From contig SUWS01000007.1 of NCBI GenBank assembly GCA_015061365.1, positions 28,691 to 92,690 on the forward strand: DNA of 64,000 bases. Direction: 5' to 3'. The notes under the pieces were generated by a model. It ran no database searches and was not told the origin of the DNA. It saw nothing but the letters and a program-made list of their open reading frames with translations. Below are positions 10,779-21,316 of the stretch, in pieces (position 1 is the stretch's first letter; each line of letters begins with the position of its first letter). Source of the DNA: Lentimicrobiaceae bacterium (GTDB taxonomy: Bacteria > Bacteroidota > Bacteroidia > Bacteroidales > F082). The position numbers were made by a program, and so were the translations under genes.

Positions 10779-13760
10779 TTAATATTTCACTATTTTCTTG
10801 ACAATTGTTCCGTTTTCTGATTTTATGTTAATGAAATAAATTCCAGAATTATAGTCTGAGAGATTAATTTCCATCTCTTCAGAATCAAACTCTATTTCAT
10901 CCACTAACATTCCAAATGCGTTATATATTCTGACCGTTGACTGTTGACCGTTGACTGTTGACAATTTTACAAAATCATTTGCCGGATTCGGATAAATCAT
11001 AACATCAGTTATGTTTGTCTCGTCTACATTTAATGTATATGTAACTTCTTGTCCTTCTATCGCACCATAGCAATTTTCATAAACAGGTCTTACGTTATAA
11101 TAATATGTGCCGTTTTCCAAGTCGTTTTCTGTGAATGAAAGATCTTCTGTTGTCGCGATGAGCTCGGTATCACGATATATTTCATAGTGTACTACGCCTT
11201 CTGAATCGGGTTTTTCCCATTTCAATTCAACAGAATTGTTACCTACTATCACGTTAAAGTTCTTTACGCTTTCGCAGTTCTGTATCATTATGCTTTGACA
11301 AGAGCAGTCGTAGATCCAGCTGAAGAATGTTCCTTGCTGACGACCTTTGCCGTTGAAAATCTCGACACCACTATCGTAAGTAATGATGTAACTACATTCT
11401 GTATCAACACCGCCGTTTTTCCATTCTAATGAAACCTCCACTCCCGAATTTAAGGTCTTGGTAAAAGTTGCTTCGTCTCCACTTGTTATCGTATAAGTGT
11501 CGTCAGGCGAGCCGTCGCTATAATGTGCGATGATTTTAGCTCCGTTCCATCCGTCACCGTATTCGTCTTTCAAGGTATATGTTATGTCGCATGAGATTCC
11601 GTAGTTGATGTCGAAACTTTTTACCTTATTGAATTTATCTCTTAAAACCAAATTGAAAGGTATGCTTGTGATGCCTCCAGCTTCCGACACTGTAACATTA
11701 AACAAAGCCGAAGCTGAGCCGTCAGGAGCAATGCAATTGAACTCTGATTCCGCTTCGTTTATAGTTATGATGCCATTGTTGCACGATAAAGTTCCGGTCA
11801 ATCCCAAAGCGATTTCATTACCTTCGTTATTGATGTATACTCTCAGATCGGCATTTTCTCCAGGTTCGAGGATGCCGTCTCCATCGTCATCGTTCTCTAT
11901 CGCTATCGATGAATATCTTACTATGCTGCCATATATCGTTTCGATGAATCTTGTCTTAGAGATCATATTGTTAGCATTGTCATAGAATTCCACGTCGAAA
12001 TAAAGTACAGTCTTGCCAAGAGCATCCTCATCTATTTCGATGGTGAAAGCGTCTTCTAATGAAAAGATTTGATTAGCCGCAGCATTGGTTATTACAGATT
12101 CCGCCTTTGTTATATTGACCCATTCATTATCACAGGTTAATTTTGCTGTTACATTGGTGATTGTCTCTGACGAGATGTTTTCGAAGTCGATGTCGAAATT
12201 AATTTCTTCGCCTGGATTTATTTTGTTGTTGGCGTTTTCGTCGTTGATAGTCACATCATTGAAGACCAACGCACCCATATTGATTGTGTTGATTGCGGCG
12301 AGGGCGTCAACTCTGCCAGAACCTGTATCGTTGTTTTTATTTTCCGAGATTTTAAATGCCGAGTTTTCTAATACCATGCTTATCTCTTCTGGTGTTATCT
12401 CTGGTTTCTTAGAAAGCATCAGGCACATCACGCCAGCCACGCAAGGTGCTGCCTGCGATGTTCCTGTCATCTTAGCGTAACCGTCATCTAAATAATTCAA
12501 CGAAACTATGTCTACGCCAGGAGCGCATACGTCAGGACGGATAAGTCCGATTCCTGGATCGTAAGGATAGTCGCCGTATGATGTCTCCTGCCATGTCACC
12601 GGACCGCGGGAGGAGAAGACAGAGACGACGTCGTTGGCATTTACCGAACCGACAGAAACCACGCATGATGTCTCGCCTGCATTGACTTGTTGGTCGGGAT
12701 GTATCCATGGAGCGGGGCAGCTGCCAGGAACTCTCACGTTGTTAGGAATAGGATTGGTATTCATAGAACCGCCGTCGTTACCGGCAGATACCGCCGCTAT
12801 CACACCAGCCTCTAAGGTGTTGACGCAAGTCTGACGTAACATGGTTCTGTCGGAGATTGAAGAGTTCGCTATTCCTAACGACATGCTCAAGATTTGTGCT
12901 CCGTGTTCTACGGCGAACTCCATTCCAGAACATATTGCGTTAGCGTTTGTATTTCCATTGTCATTCAATGTCTTTACGCACATCAGTGTCACATTAGGAG
13001 CAACACCTGTTTGTTTTCCTGAGGTGCCATCGCCACAGATAATTCCGGCGCAATGTGTTCCGTGACCTCTGTTGTCCATAGTGTTGTTATTGTCGTCATA
13101 CGAATTATATCCGTGATTAGGATATTGCGCACCGCCGTCCCAGAGATGATCTGCTAAGTCGGGATGTTCGTAATTTACGCCAGTATCTAAGATAGCTACT
13201 AAAACACCTTCGCCAGTATAACCTTGTTCCCATACTTCGGGAGCGTTAATCTGTATTATGTTACTCGTAATTTCCGGTTCTGCTTTCGTATCATCTGTAT
13301 TGACTGTTGTTGGTTGACTGTTGTCTGTCAAAAGAGCGTTTCTGTCAACATTATGACCGATCATCAAAATATCATCACGTTTTGATAACTCATAGATTAC
13401 ATCTTTTGTGGTTGTACAGGTGATTGAATTCGAAAGCCAGTGAGAAGTAACATCGGAGACTTTTCCGTTTCTTTTCTCAGAATTGATTATTGAAAGGACT
13501 TCATGTTGCGATTTCTCTGAGAAAAGTTTTAGTTCGTTAATGACAAACTCACGTCTTGCTTGTTTGTTTTTGAGATGACTCGCTTTGGCATTGAGTTCAT
13601 CTCTATCTATTTGTGCCTTGAAAATGATGTTGACACTTAACATCTCATCATTTGTTTCTCTAATAAACTCTTGTAGTTCTTGTTCAATCACGTTGTTTTG
13701 TGCCGAACAATAATTGCCAAGGAACAAGGCAATTATCAAACTGTAAATCAACTTTTTCAT
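10779..13760 (-). CDS. Secreted S8 (subtilisin-like) serine peptidase with T9SS type A sorting domain
   Basis: VAILDTGVNYEHPDL (Asp), GHGTHCAGI (His), GTSQAAPCVAGV (Ser); C-terminal YPNPANDFVKL...GIYFINI. Confidence 0.93.
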   Translation of the reverse strand: MKKLIYSLIIALFLGNYCSAQNNVIEQELQEFIRETNDEMLSVNIIFKAQIDRDELNAKASHLKNKQARREFVINELKLFSEKSQHEVLSIINSEKRNGKVSDVTSHWLSNSITCTTTKDVIYELSKRDDILMIGHNVDRNALLTDNSQPTTVNTDDTKAEPEITSNIIQINAPEVWEQGYTGEGVLVAILDTGVNYEHPDLADHLWDGGAQYPNHGYNSYDDNNNTMDNRGHGTHCAGIICGDGTSGKQTGVAPNVTLMCVKTLNDNGNTNANAICSGMEFAVEHGAQILSMSLGIANSSISDRTMLRQTCVNTLEAGVIAAVSAGNDGGSMNTNPIPNNVRVPGSCPAPWIHPDQQVNAGETSCVVSVGSVNANDVVSVFSSRGPVTWQETSYGDYPYDPGIGLIRPDVCAPGVDIVSLNYLDDGYAKMTGTSQAAPCVAGVMCLMLSKKPEITPEEISMVLENSAFKISENKNNDTGSGRVDALAAINTINMGALVFNDVTINDENANNKINPGEEINFDIDFENISSETITNVTAKLTCDNEWVNITKAESVITNAAANQIFSLEDAFTIEIDEDALGKTVLYFDVEFYDNANNMISKTRFIETIYGSIVRYSSIAIENDDDGDGILEPGENADLRVYINNEGNEIALGLTGTLSCNNGIITINEAESEFNCIAPDGSASALFNVTVSEAGGITSIPFNLVLRDKFNKVKSFDINYGISCDITYTLKDEYGDGWNGAKIIAHYSDGSPDDTYTITSGDEATFTKTLNSGVEVSLEWKNGGVDTECSYIITYDSGVEIFNGKGRQQGTFFSWIYDCSCQSIMIQNCESVKNFNVIVGNNSVELKWEKPDSEGVVHYEIYRDTELIATTEDLSFTENDLENGTYYYNVRPVYENCYGAIEGQEVTYTLNVDETNITDVMIYPNPANDFVKLSTVNGQQSTVRIYNAFGMLVDEIEFDSEEMEINLSDYNSGIYFINIKSENGTIVKKIVKY
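10931..10962. repeat. (CYGTTGW)n heptanucleotide array inside the S8 protease sorting-domain coding region
   Basis: tgaccgttgactgttgaccgttgactgttgac, coding for STVNGQQSTV. Confidence 0.8.
13301..13330. repeat. (CYGTTGW)n heptanucleotide array inside the S8 protease propeptide region
   Basis: tgactgttgttggttgactgttgtctgtca. Confidence 0.65.
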
Positions 13761-13880
13761 AATTAAATTTTTATAAACCGCAAATATAATAATTTAAGGT
13801 GAGATTTATGAATACATTTGTAAAATAATTTTATATGAATACGTGAGGAATATTTTATATGAAGCAGACTTAAAAAAGAA

Positions 13881-13915
13881 AAACGCCAACCATTGATTTA
13901 CAACGAATTGGCGTT
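13881..13915 (-). terminator. Intrinsic terminator downstream of tRNA-Lys
   Basis: AACGCCAATTCG...TTGGCGTTTTTCTTTTTT on the minus strand. Confidence 0.65.
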
Positions 13916-13923
13916 CATTTCCG

Positions 13924-13996
13924 TACTCCCTCAGGGACTCGAACCCTGGACCCATTGATTAAGAGTCAATTGCTCTACCAACTGAGCTAAGGAAGC
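13924..13996 (-). tRNA. tRNA-Lys (anticodon CTT)
   Basis: GCTTCCTTAGCTCAGTTGGTAGAGCAATTGACTCTTAATCAATGGGTCCAGGGTTCGAGTCCCTGAGGGAGTA; full cloverleaf, loop CTCTTAA; CCA not encoded. Confidence 0.95.
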
Positions 13997-14084
13997 ATAT
14001 TTTCGGACTGCAAAAGTACAACTTTTTTTTAATAATCAAAAGATTTTTTAAAAAAATATTTTATTTGTGGATTTGTTTATTAGT

Positions 14085-14092
14085 TATCTTTG
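14085..14092 (+). promoter_or_regulatory. Candidate Bacteroidetes -7 box TATCTTTG
   Basis: Matches TAnnTTTG upstream of the 14128 CDS. Confidence 0.5.
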
Positions 14093-14127
14093 CATCATAT
14101 CTTTAATTTCCATAATTATTATTATCA

Positions 14128-14616
14128 ATGAAACATTTAGAAAAAATTTACGATAAAATATTAGACGAAATTTCTCTTGAAGAAAGATTGAATCTCTGGC
14201 GCAGAGAAGGAAAAACGATAGTTTTCTCAAACGGTTGTTTCGACATCTTACATCGAGGCCACGTAGAATATCTTTCTAAAGCCGCCGACTTAGGTGATAA
14301 ACTTATAATAGGTTTAAATACTGACGATTCTGTAAAAAGACTAAAAGGTCCGTCACGACCTGTCAATGACGAGAAAGCTCGCGCCATATTATTGTCGGCA
14401 TTGGAATTTGTCGATGCTGTGGTTTTCTTCGAAGAAGACACACCTTATAATCTAATTAGACGTGTTCAGCCTGACGTACTTGTAAAAGGAAAAGATTACA
14501 AGGTTGAGGACATTGTCGGCTACGACATCGTAACTGCAAAAGGCGGAAAAGTTGAAACGATAGAATTGGTTGATGGATTTTCAACGACAATGACAATTGA
14601 AAAAATGAGAACCTGA
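14128..14616 (+). CDS. rfaE2: D-glycero-beta-D-manno-heptose 1-phosphate adenylyltransferase (RfaE2/HldE C-terminal type)
   Basis: VFSNGCFDILHRGHVEYL, GLNTDDSVKRLKGPSRP, LVKGKDY motifs. Confidence 0.92.
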   Translation: MKHLEKIYDKILDEISLEERLNLWRREGKTIVFSNGCFDILHRGHVEYLSKAADLGDKLIIGLNTDDSVKRLKGPSRPVNDEKARAILLSALEFVDAVVFFEEDTPYNLIRRVQPDVLVKGKDYKVEDIVGYDIVTAKGGKVETIELVDGFSTTMTIEKMRT

Positions 14617-14623
14617 AAATGTT

Positions 14624-16162
14624 ATGAAACGTATCTTATTTCTTATATTGCTTTTAACCTTCGGGTGTCAACAGGCAACAGTCAGCGGACAGCAGTCATC
14701 GTGTTCTGGAGATACTATTGTTCAAGTATCCAAATCACAATATGCCAAAGACTTATATATGCAGGCTCAGAACTCGTGGAATTCAGGTCATATCGTTGAT
14801 GCTTGTGAGAAATGCTTCATGGTAATTGAATTTATTGAGAGAGATGTAAAGAAGCGTGAGTTAGATAAGAGTTTCTACAAACCTTTGGCTCATGCGCATT
14901 ATTGCATTGCTGATATTTTTATCAACGAGAATTATCGTAATTTAGGTCTGATGTTCCAGAAGAAAGCCTTATATTATTTCGAGAAATTCGAAAACGACAG
15001 CGTCTTGGCTCATACCAATAAGTTCGTTGGCTTGGCTTATATGGGAACTGCTATTGATACCGCGAAGTATTATCTGAACAGATGTCTCGAATTGGATCCG
15101 ACCAATCGTTTTCACAAATATGATGTCGATAAAGCTATAGCCTATATGTTATATTACATCGAAGATTATAAAGACAGCGCTTTCGCAATCTTAAGAAACA
15201 ACTTAGACGAAATAGAACACGACAACGTAAGGGAAGCATATCATGCGTTTTTGGGAGGTATATTCATCGACAGAAAGGAATATGACTCTGCGCTTTATCA
15301 TTTAGAAAAAAGTACGGAAAGTTCCGAGTTCTGGGTTCGATTAGATGCAATTAATTCATTGACGATATTATACGACTCTATTGGCGATCAGGAGAAAAAA
15401 GCATACTACGAAAGCATCTTGTCGAAATTGGCGTTCGACAGAGTTGACGGTGAAATGGAACGTGCCAACATCATGGATTTATACAACGAGCATCTGAACC
15501 GTATGCACGAGATAAGAAAAACCAGAATCATCAAGATTGTATTGTTTGTAACAGCACCTATAATCATATTAATAACGTCTCTTGTCATTTTCTTTACGCA
15601 TAAAAACAAGAAGAAGAACAAAAATCTGATGAGTATCATCGACGACAAGGAGTCTGCTATAAACGTGATGGAAGAACATCTCACAGATGTTAAATTCAAG
15701 AACTCAATAATAGAAGGAAAAATAAAGAAAAAGAACGCCGAGATTCAAAGACTGTCAAGTCATATCAAGGATTTGGAGTGTGAGATGGCAGATGTCAATG
15801 CCAAGATTAAGAAAGATAATTCTCCATGTGACATGGAGGCATATTGTAGCTCAGAGATATGCGGCAAGATATTATCTATGGAAAATCAGACATTGTCACA
15901 AGAAGATTTCGTCTTGTTGCTTGACACCGCAAACAAACATCTCAACAACATCTTCACAGAATTGGCAGAGCAATATCAACGACTGAAGAAAGAAGATTTA
16001 TATTACCTATCTCTTGTGATAATTGATTTTAGCGACAAACAAATTTCATCATTGTTCGGTGTGGCGTATAACTCAATCAGGGTAAGAAGAAACAAGATCT
16101 GTGAAATATTAGGCATAAGCGATAAGAAACTCAACTATTTTTTATCGACAAAATTTAAGTAA
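14624..16162 (+). CDS. Membrane-anchored TPR protein with C-terminal HTH (putative one-component regulator)
   Basis: N-terminal lipoprotein-like signal, TPR-like repeats, TM (IIKIVLFVTAPIIILITSLVIFF), coiled coil, LuxR-like tail KQISSLFGVAYNSIRVRRNKICEILGI. Confidence 0.72.
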   Translation: MKRILFLILLLTFGCQQATVSGQQSSCSGDTIVQVSKSQYAKDLYMQAQNSWNSGHIVDACEKCFMVIEFIERDVKKRELDKSFYKPLAHAHYCIADIFINENYRNLGLMFQKKALYYFEKFENDSVLAHTNKFVGLAYMGTAIDTAKYYLNRCLELDPTNRFHKYDVDKAIAYMLYYIEDYKDSAFAILRNNLDEIEHDNVREAYHAFLGGIFIDRKEYDSALYHLEKSTESSEFWVRLDAINSLTILYDSIGDQEKKAYYESILSKLAFDRVDGEMERANIMDLYNEHLNRMHEIRKTRIIKIVLFVTAPIIILITSLVIFFTHKNKKKNKNLMSIIDDKESAINVMEEHLTDVKFKNSIIEGKIKKKNAEIQRLSSHIKDLECEMADVNAKIKKDNSPCDMEAYCSSEICGKILSMENQTLSQEDFVLLLDTANKHLNNIFTELAEQYQRLKKEDLYYLSLVIIDFSDKQISSLFGVAYNSIRVRRNKICEILGISDKKLNYFLSTKFK

Positions 16163-16209
16163 GACATAGATTATTAAAATCTTAGCGATTTTTATATTAT
16201 TTTAGAATA

Positions 16210-16241
16210 CTTGACAGCAGTTATAAGTAAATGTAATTTTG
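16210..16241 (+). promoter_or_regulatory. Candidate Bacteroidetes promoter (-33 TTG, ~20-nt spacer, -7 TAATTTTG)
   Basis: acttgacagcagttataagtaaatgtaattttg just upstream of the 16259 CDS. Confidence 0.55.
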
Positions 16242-16258
16242 CACAAATTTATCATTAA

Positions 16259-18184
16259 ATGTTTGTCAGTATGAAGAAATTGAATCTACTTTTCCTTTTG
16301 CTTTTATGCGTAATTAATGTCTTTGCACAAGAGTTGAAACATTCTGTCGACTATTCGTCAGACGATTACGATGCTTTAGTCTATGAGATGAGAGCCGCTA
16401 GACTTAAAGATTACATTGACTCAAGAAGTATTCCAGATAGGAACAGAACTGCCGCAGACGATTATGATGGCGGTGACGGCACTCCCGAAAATCCATATCA
16501 GATAGCGACCCCAGAACAGCTGGTACTTCTTGCGCGACAGACAAATGACGGTACAGGCGGCGATGCCTGCTATATTTTAACCAACGACATCGACCTTGAG
16601 GGTAACATCGGTTTTGTGTGGACACCGATAGGAGATTCAAACTATTTTACAGGAGTCTTTGATGGAGATAATCATACTATTAAGAATATGTATAGTAATG
16701 ATAATATAAAATCTGGACTCTTTGGTAACGTACGTGGTGCTGTTATTAAAAATATTAAATTTACAAACGCAGAAGTAACTTTGAATCCTAATTATGATGA
16801 AATTCTTGGTGGAGTGGCAGGTGTGGTAGCAGCTAATGCTATAAATACAAGTTTTTATAATTGTGATGTTGACGGTGAAGTCCGCGCTACTGCATGGGAT
16901 GCTGGTGGAATTGTAGGCCATTTGCTTGCTACAAGCGATTTTCATGATATTGTTCTTGTTAAAGACTGCATCAATCGTGCAGATCTCTCTGGTATTAATA
17001 ATGTTGGAGGAATAGTTGGTTTCTCTGAAAGTGTAGGCAATAATTTTATCATTGAGAACTGCGAAAATCACGCTAAGATTGACGGTTCTATTATAGGAGG
17101 TATTATGGGTGATGGTGAAGGATTCATGATAATTAATTGCAGAAACTATGGCGAAGTTGGCGTTATGGGAGATGCTCTTGCATCTATATCAGCAGGCGGC
17201 ATAATTGGTCAAGGCGGTATCAACGCTATTATAGAAGATTGCATTAACTATGAGACAGGAACGATAATAGCTGGCAATGCAGGCGGTATAACAGGTGCCG
17301 CTCTTAAAACCGTGATAAGAAGATGTGGCAATAGAGGAAAAATTACAGCTTTCCATTGTAACACCATACTTGCTGGAGGAATATGTGGTAGCGATGGTAA
17401 TGTTTCAGACTCTTACAATACAGGAAAGATTGTCGTTGAAATTAGTAATTATGACTATAACTATAATGTATCAACTCTTCAGGTTGGAGGTATAACAGGA
17501 TCTCCTACAACAGGCTGTAACATACATAATGTGTATAATGCCGGAAAGATATCAAAATGGCCTACACCACAAAACAACGAATGGTATGAACATATCCTGC
17601 CTGCACTTCGTGAAGATGTTGAAATTAATAATTGTTATTGGTTTAATAATGATGAAATTGATGATATGATTTATGATTTCGGCATACAGGCTTATGTCGA
17701 ATTACCGGAATCAAGTCGCTTTAATGAAGGTGCGACAGCAACATCATGGATTCTTGAGAATCCTCAACATAACACTACTGATTTGCTTGAAGCATTGAAT
17801 GCCGGAGCAATGAACGGTTCTGTCTGGATTGAAGACACAGAAAATGTCAATGGCGGTTTCCCAATATTGATGCCTATACCAGTTGACACTACAGTCGTCG
17901 AAGAATTTATAGAAAATGAAGTTGATATGGTCTCTGTCTATCCTAATCCAGCAAGAAACATCGTTAAGCTTTCTGCAACGAACCATCATTTGTCGGCCGT
18001 TAGAATCTACAATTGTTTAGGAATGATGGTCGAGGAAATATCTTTAGGAACACAGCACGCCTCGTCGGCATCTACAGATGTAATAGATATTGACGTCTCG
18101 GATTATAAATCGGGTATTTATTTTATCAATATTTATGATAATAAAGGAAATGTTGCTACGAAGAAAATTTCTGTAATTAAATAA
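16259..18184 (+). CDS. Secreted GLUG-motif repeat protein with T9SS type A sorting domain
   Basis: Repeated NNVGGIVGFSE.. / AGGIIGQGG GLUG units; C-terminal YPNPARNIVKL...GIYFINI. Confidence 0.88.
   Translation: MFVSMKKLNLLFLLLLCVINVFAQELKHSVDYSSDDYDALVYEMRAARLKDYIDSRSIPDRNRTAADDYDGGDGTPENPYQIATPEQLVLLARQTNDGTGGDACYILTNDIDLEGNIGFVWTPIGDSNYFTGVFDGDNHTIKNMYSNDNIKSGLFGNVRGAVIKNIKFTNAEVTLNPNYDEILGGVAGVVAANAINTSFYNCDVDGEVRATAWDAGGIVGHLLATSDFHDIVLVKDCINRADLSGINNVGGIVGFSESVGNNFIIENCENHAKIDGSIIGGIMGDGEGFMIINCRNYGEVGVMGDALASISAGGIIGQGGINAIIEDCINYETGTIIAGNAGGITGAALKTVIRRCGNRGKITAFHCNTILAGGICGSDGNVSDSYNTGKIVVEISNYDYNYNVSTLQVGGITGSPTTGCNIHNVYNAGKISKWPTPQNNEWYEHILPALREDVEINNCYWFNNDEIDDMIYDFGIQAYVELPESSRFNEGATATSWILENPQHNTTDLLEALNAGAMNGSVWIEDTENVNGGFPILMPIPVDTTVVEEFIENEVDMVSVYPNPARNIVKLSATNHHLSAVRIYNCLGMMVEEISLGTQHASSASTDVIDIDVSDYKSGIYFINIYDNKGNVATKKISVIK
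17938..18180 (+). repeat. T9SS sorting-domain DNA duplication, copy 1
   Basis: Near-identical over 243 bp to 19717..19959. Confidence 0.93.
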
Positions 18185-18187
18185 GAT

Positions 18188-19966
18188 ATGAGAAGGATAG
18201 TATTTATCTTCACATTATTGATATGTTTCGCTAATGAAATAGTCGCTCAGCAGTACGTATCGACAGAACCATCACTTAAGAATGTTGTCATAGAAGAGTT
18301 TACAGGAAAGAGCTGCAGCGCTTGTCCTCACTCGCATAAAACAATAAACGAATTGATGAGAAGTTATCCTGGAAGGGTGTTTGCAATATATATACATCCT
18401 GATGGAATTGCATCTTATCCTAACTTTGAAACCGATGATGGTCAAACCATTTACAATGCTATGAGTGGTTCCGGTCTCCCAAACGGACTCGTAAACAGAT
18501 GCACATGCAATTATAGTACACTTTTAACAGCAGAACACGTGTATCAGCATACTAATGAGGAAGCATTGTGTAATATTGGCGGTATAGTCGTTGTTGATGA
18601 AGCAAGCAGAACCGCAACCATAAATGTTGAAGTTTATTATACAGGCGATACTGATGTTGATGCTAATTATCTTACTGTAACCATGTTACAAGACAGTATA
18701 TGGGGTGCACAATATAATGGTGAGACAAACATGGAACAATATTTAGATGGCCTATATTGTCACATGCAGATTCTTCGCGATGTCATTACTCCGACATGGG
18801 GTGACGAAATAAGCCCAACAACAAAAGGTACGTTGATAACTAAGACCTACAAATATACTATTCCAGAAATAATCGGTGATCCGAACGGCGTGGAAGTTAA
18901 CATTAATCATCTGGAATTTATAGCTTTTGTCACAAACCAAAAGAATGAATATAAATCATATCCAATATTGAATGTCTGCCGTTTGCCCTTGCTGATTAAA
19001 AGCCAGGAAACTGTTTTCCCGCATTTTGAAATGGTTACAGAGAAACATCCTGAATTGTGCTCGAATTACAGGACTTTTATTATTAACATGATGAATCGAG
19101 GTATTGATGAACTTACTTCAATAAAGATGCTGATGGAGATTGACAATGGCGACACATTCGAATATGAATGGAAAGGGAAGATGGCATCGTATGACATAGA
19201 AAGAATAGAATTTGATATGGAAGTGCCGATAGGAACTCATGAAATCAACTTCAAGATTATTGAAGCTAACGGCATTGCTTTCAATTATTCAAAAACACTA
19301 TCAATCACTCGTGATGAATGGCATACAATATTCGTTGAACATGAAAATGACGAAATCGTATTTGAATTGATGCAGGATAAATTCGGAAGTGAGACGACAT
19401 GGCAGATTGTTGATGACAATGATTTTGTTGTGGCTTCTGGCGGACCATATGATTATTTCTTCGGACAACCTGAAGCTACAGAATTACATGAGATACCTCT
19501 TAAATTACCATTGAACCAATGCTTAAGATTCACCATATCAGATTCTGCAGAAAATGGAATATGCTGTGACTTCGGTGAAGGATATTACAAGATAATAGAT
19601 GGCCATGGCAACGTTGTTATTGATGGGGATGGAGAATTCGGTTCAAAGGCTTCTTATATCTTTACATTAGAAGTTGGAAACGATGTCAATGAGATTGAAG
19701 AAGAAACATTTAGAGCCTATCCTAATCCAGCAAGAAACATCGTCAAGCTTTCTGCAACGAACTATCATCTGTCGGCCGTTAGAATCTACAATTGTTTAGG
19801 AATGATGGTCGAGGAAATATCTTTAGGAACACAGCATGCCTCGTCGGCATCTACAGATGTAATAGATATTGACGTCTCGGATTATAAATCGGGTATTTAT
19901 TTTATCAATATTTTTGATAATAACGGAAATGTTGCTACGAAGAAAATTTCTGTAATTAACAATTGA
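18188..19966 (+). CDS. Omp28-related thioredoxin-fold secreted protein with T9SS type A sorting domain
   Basis: VVIEEFTGKSCSACPHSHKTI (CxxC) N-terminus; C-terminal sorting domain. Confidence 0.83.
   Translation: MRRIVFIFTLLICFANEIVAQQYVSTEPSLKNVVIEEFTGKSCSACPHSHKTINELMRSYPGRVFAIYIHPDGIASYPNFETDDGQTIYNAMSGSGLPNGLVNRCTCNYSTLLTAEHVYQHTNEEALCNIGGIVVVDEASRTATINVEVYYTGDTDVDANYLTVTMLQDSIWGAQYNGETNMEQYLDGLYCHMQILRDVITPTWGDEISPTTKGTLITKTYKYTIPEIIGDPNGVEVNINHLEFIAFVTNQKNEYKSYPILNVCRLPLLIKSQETVFPHFEMVTEKHPELCSNYRTFIINMMNRGIDELTSIKMLMEIDNGDTFEYEWKGKMASYDIERIEFDMEVPIGTHEINFKIIEANGIAFNYSKTLSITRDEWHTIFVEHENDEIVFELMQDKFGSETTWQIVDDNDFVVASGGPYDYFFGQPEATELHEIPLKLPLNQCLRFTISDSAENGICCDFGEGYYKIIDGHGNVVIDGDGEFGSKASYIFTLEVGNDVNEIEEETFRAYPNPARNIVKLSATNYHLSAVRIYNCLGMMVEEISLGTQHASSASTDVIDIDVSDYKSGIYFINIFDNNGNVATKKISVINN
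19717..19959 (+). repeat. T9SS sorting-domain DNA duplication, copy 2
   Basis: Near-identical over 243 bp to 17938..18180. Confidence 0.93.
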
Positions 19967-19996
19967 TGTACGGAATTGAATGAGATATAATTTCAA

Positions 19997-20034
19997 GGCT
20001 CTGGAATTTTAGGATTTCCCGGAATTCCAGAGCT
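19997..20034. terminator. Bidirectional intrinsic terminator hairpin
   Basis: GGCTCTGGAATT...GGAATTCCAGAGCT between convergent genes. Confidence 0.65.
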
Positions 20035-20041
20035 AAAAACA

Positions 20042-21271
20042 TCAATCAATCTTCAATACCAATCCTTTCAGATAAGCACCTTCGGGATGATAGATATTCA
20101 CAGGATGATCTTCCGGTTGATCTAACTGAAATATTATCTGTGCCTTGCGACCTGTCTCTATAGCGGCAGCCATTACAATACTTTGGAATTGAGCCTTATC
20201 GACAGCCTGCGAACAGCTGAAAGTAAATAACAAACCGTCTTCTTTAATCTTAGTTATAGCCTCGCGGTTGATGAATTTATAACCCTGAAGTCCTTTATGT
20301 AACGATCTGTGGTTCTTAGCGAAAGCAGGAGGGTCAAGGATTATCAGATCGAATTCGCCTTTTTTCATATTCTGAAGGAAAAGTTTCGCGTCTTCTGCCA
20401 CACATGGATTTTCTTCTGCGCTGAAACCATTTAGTATCAGGTTCTTCTCGCTTGCAAGAATCGCTTTTTTTGAACAATCGACGGAAACGACTTTATTTGC
20501 GCCGCCTTGAAGCGCCGTGACGGAGAAACCTCCTGTGTAACAGAAAGTGTTAAGTACGTTCTTGCCTTTAGCTAATTTCCTGACCAAATCACGATTATTA
20601 CGCTGATCTAAGAAGAATCCAGTCTTCTGACCTTCTTCCCAATCGACTATGAATTTAGAGCCATTCTCCAAAACGAAATTCTCATCTTCTTCACCTTTAA
20701 CGATATAACCGTCTTCCACTGCGTCTTTGCCCATTCTCTGCATAGCTTCGGAACTCTTGTTATAAACGGAAGTGATGTTGAGAGCTTCAATTGTCATCAG
20801 CGCATCAGCGATAGTTTTTACGTTGAGAGCCATGCCTTCAGTCTGGGCTTGAACAACTGCGGTTTTACCATAAATATCGATTATCAAGCCTGGAAGATTA
20901 TCGCCTTCCGAATGAACGAGACGATAACAATTGGTATGTTTGTTATTTATCAATCCCATCGTATAACGAAGTTCAAAGGCTTTTTCAAGACGTTCTTTCC
21001 AAAAAGAAGAGTCGATTTTTCTATTATCGAAACTTAATAATTTAACGGCTATATTTCCTGCTTCGGCGAAACCAGTTCCTAATATTTCATCTTTATAATC
21101 GACGATTGTTACGATGTCTCCGGCTTGCAGGTCGGAAGCGGCTGTAGCTATCGCTCCGGAGAAGATCCACGGGTGATGGCGTTTCACGGCTTCGTCTTTT
21201 CCTTTTCTTAGTTTAATGACGGGATAATGAGGTGATTCCATTTCTTGTTGAGAATTTCTATGATTCTGCAA
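20042..21271 (-). CDS. Class I SAM-dependent rRNA methyltransferase (RlmI-like, PUA domain)
   Basis: KRHHPWIFSGAI, GQKTGFFLDQRNNR, VLNTFCYTGGFSV, DLIILDPPAFAKN. Confidence 0.92.
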   Translation of the reverse strand: MQNHRNSQQEMESPHYPVIKLRKGKDEAVKRHHPWIFSGAIATAASDLQAGDIVTIVDYKDEILGTGFAEAGNIAVKLLSFDNRKIDSSFWKERLEKAFELRYTMGLINNKHTNCYRLVHSEGDNLPGLIIDIYGKTAVVQAQTEGMALNVKTIADALMTIEALNITSVYNKSSEAMQRMGKDAVEDGYIVKGEEDENFVLENGSKFIVDWEEGQKTGFFLDQRNNRDLVRKLAKGKNVLNTFCYTGGFSVTALQGGANKVVSVDCSKKAILASEKNLILNGFSAEENPCVAEDAKLFLQNMKKGEFDLIILDPPAFAKNHRSLHKGLQGYKFINREAITKIKEDGLLFTFSCSQAVDKAQFQSIVMAAAIETGRKAQIIFQLDQPEDHPVNIYHPEGAYLKGLVLKID

Positions 21272-21316
21272 AAATAATCAATTAGTGAATGAACAGCAAA
21301 TTATTATCAATAAAAA

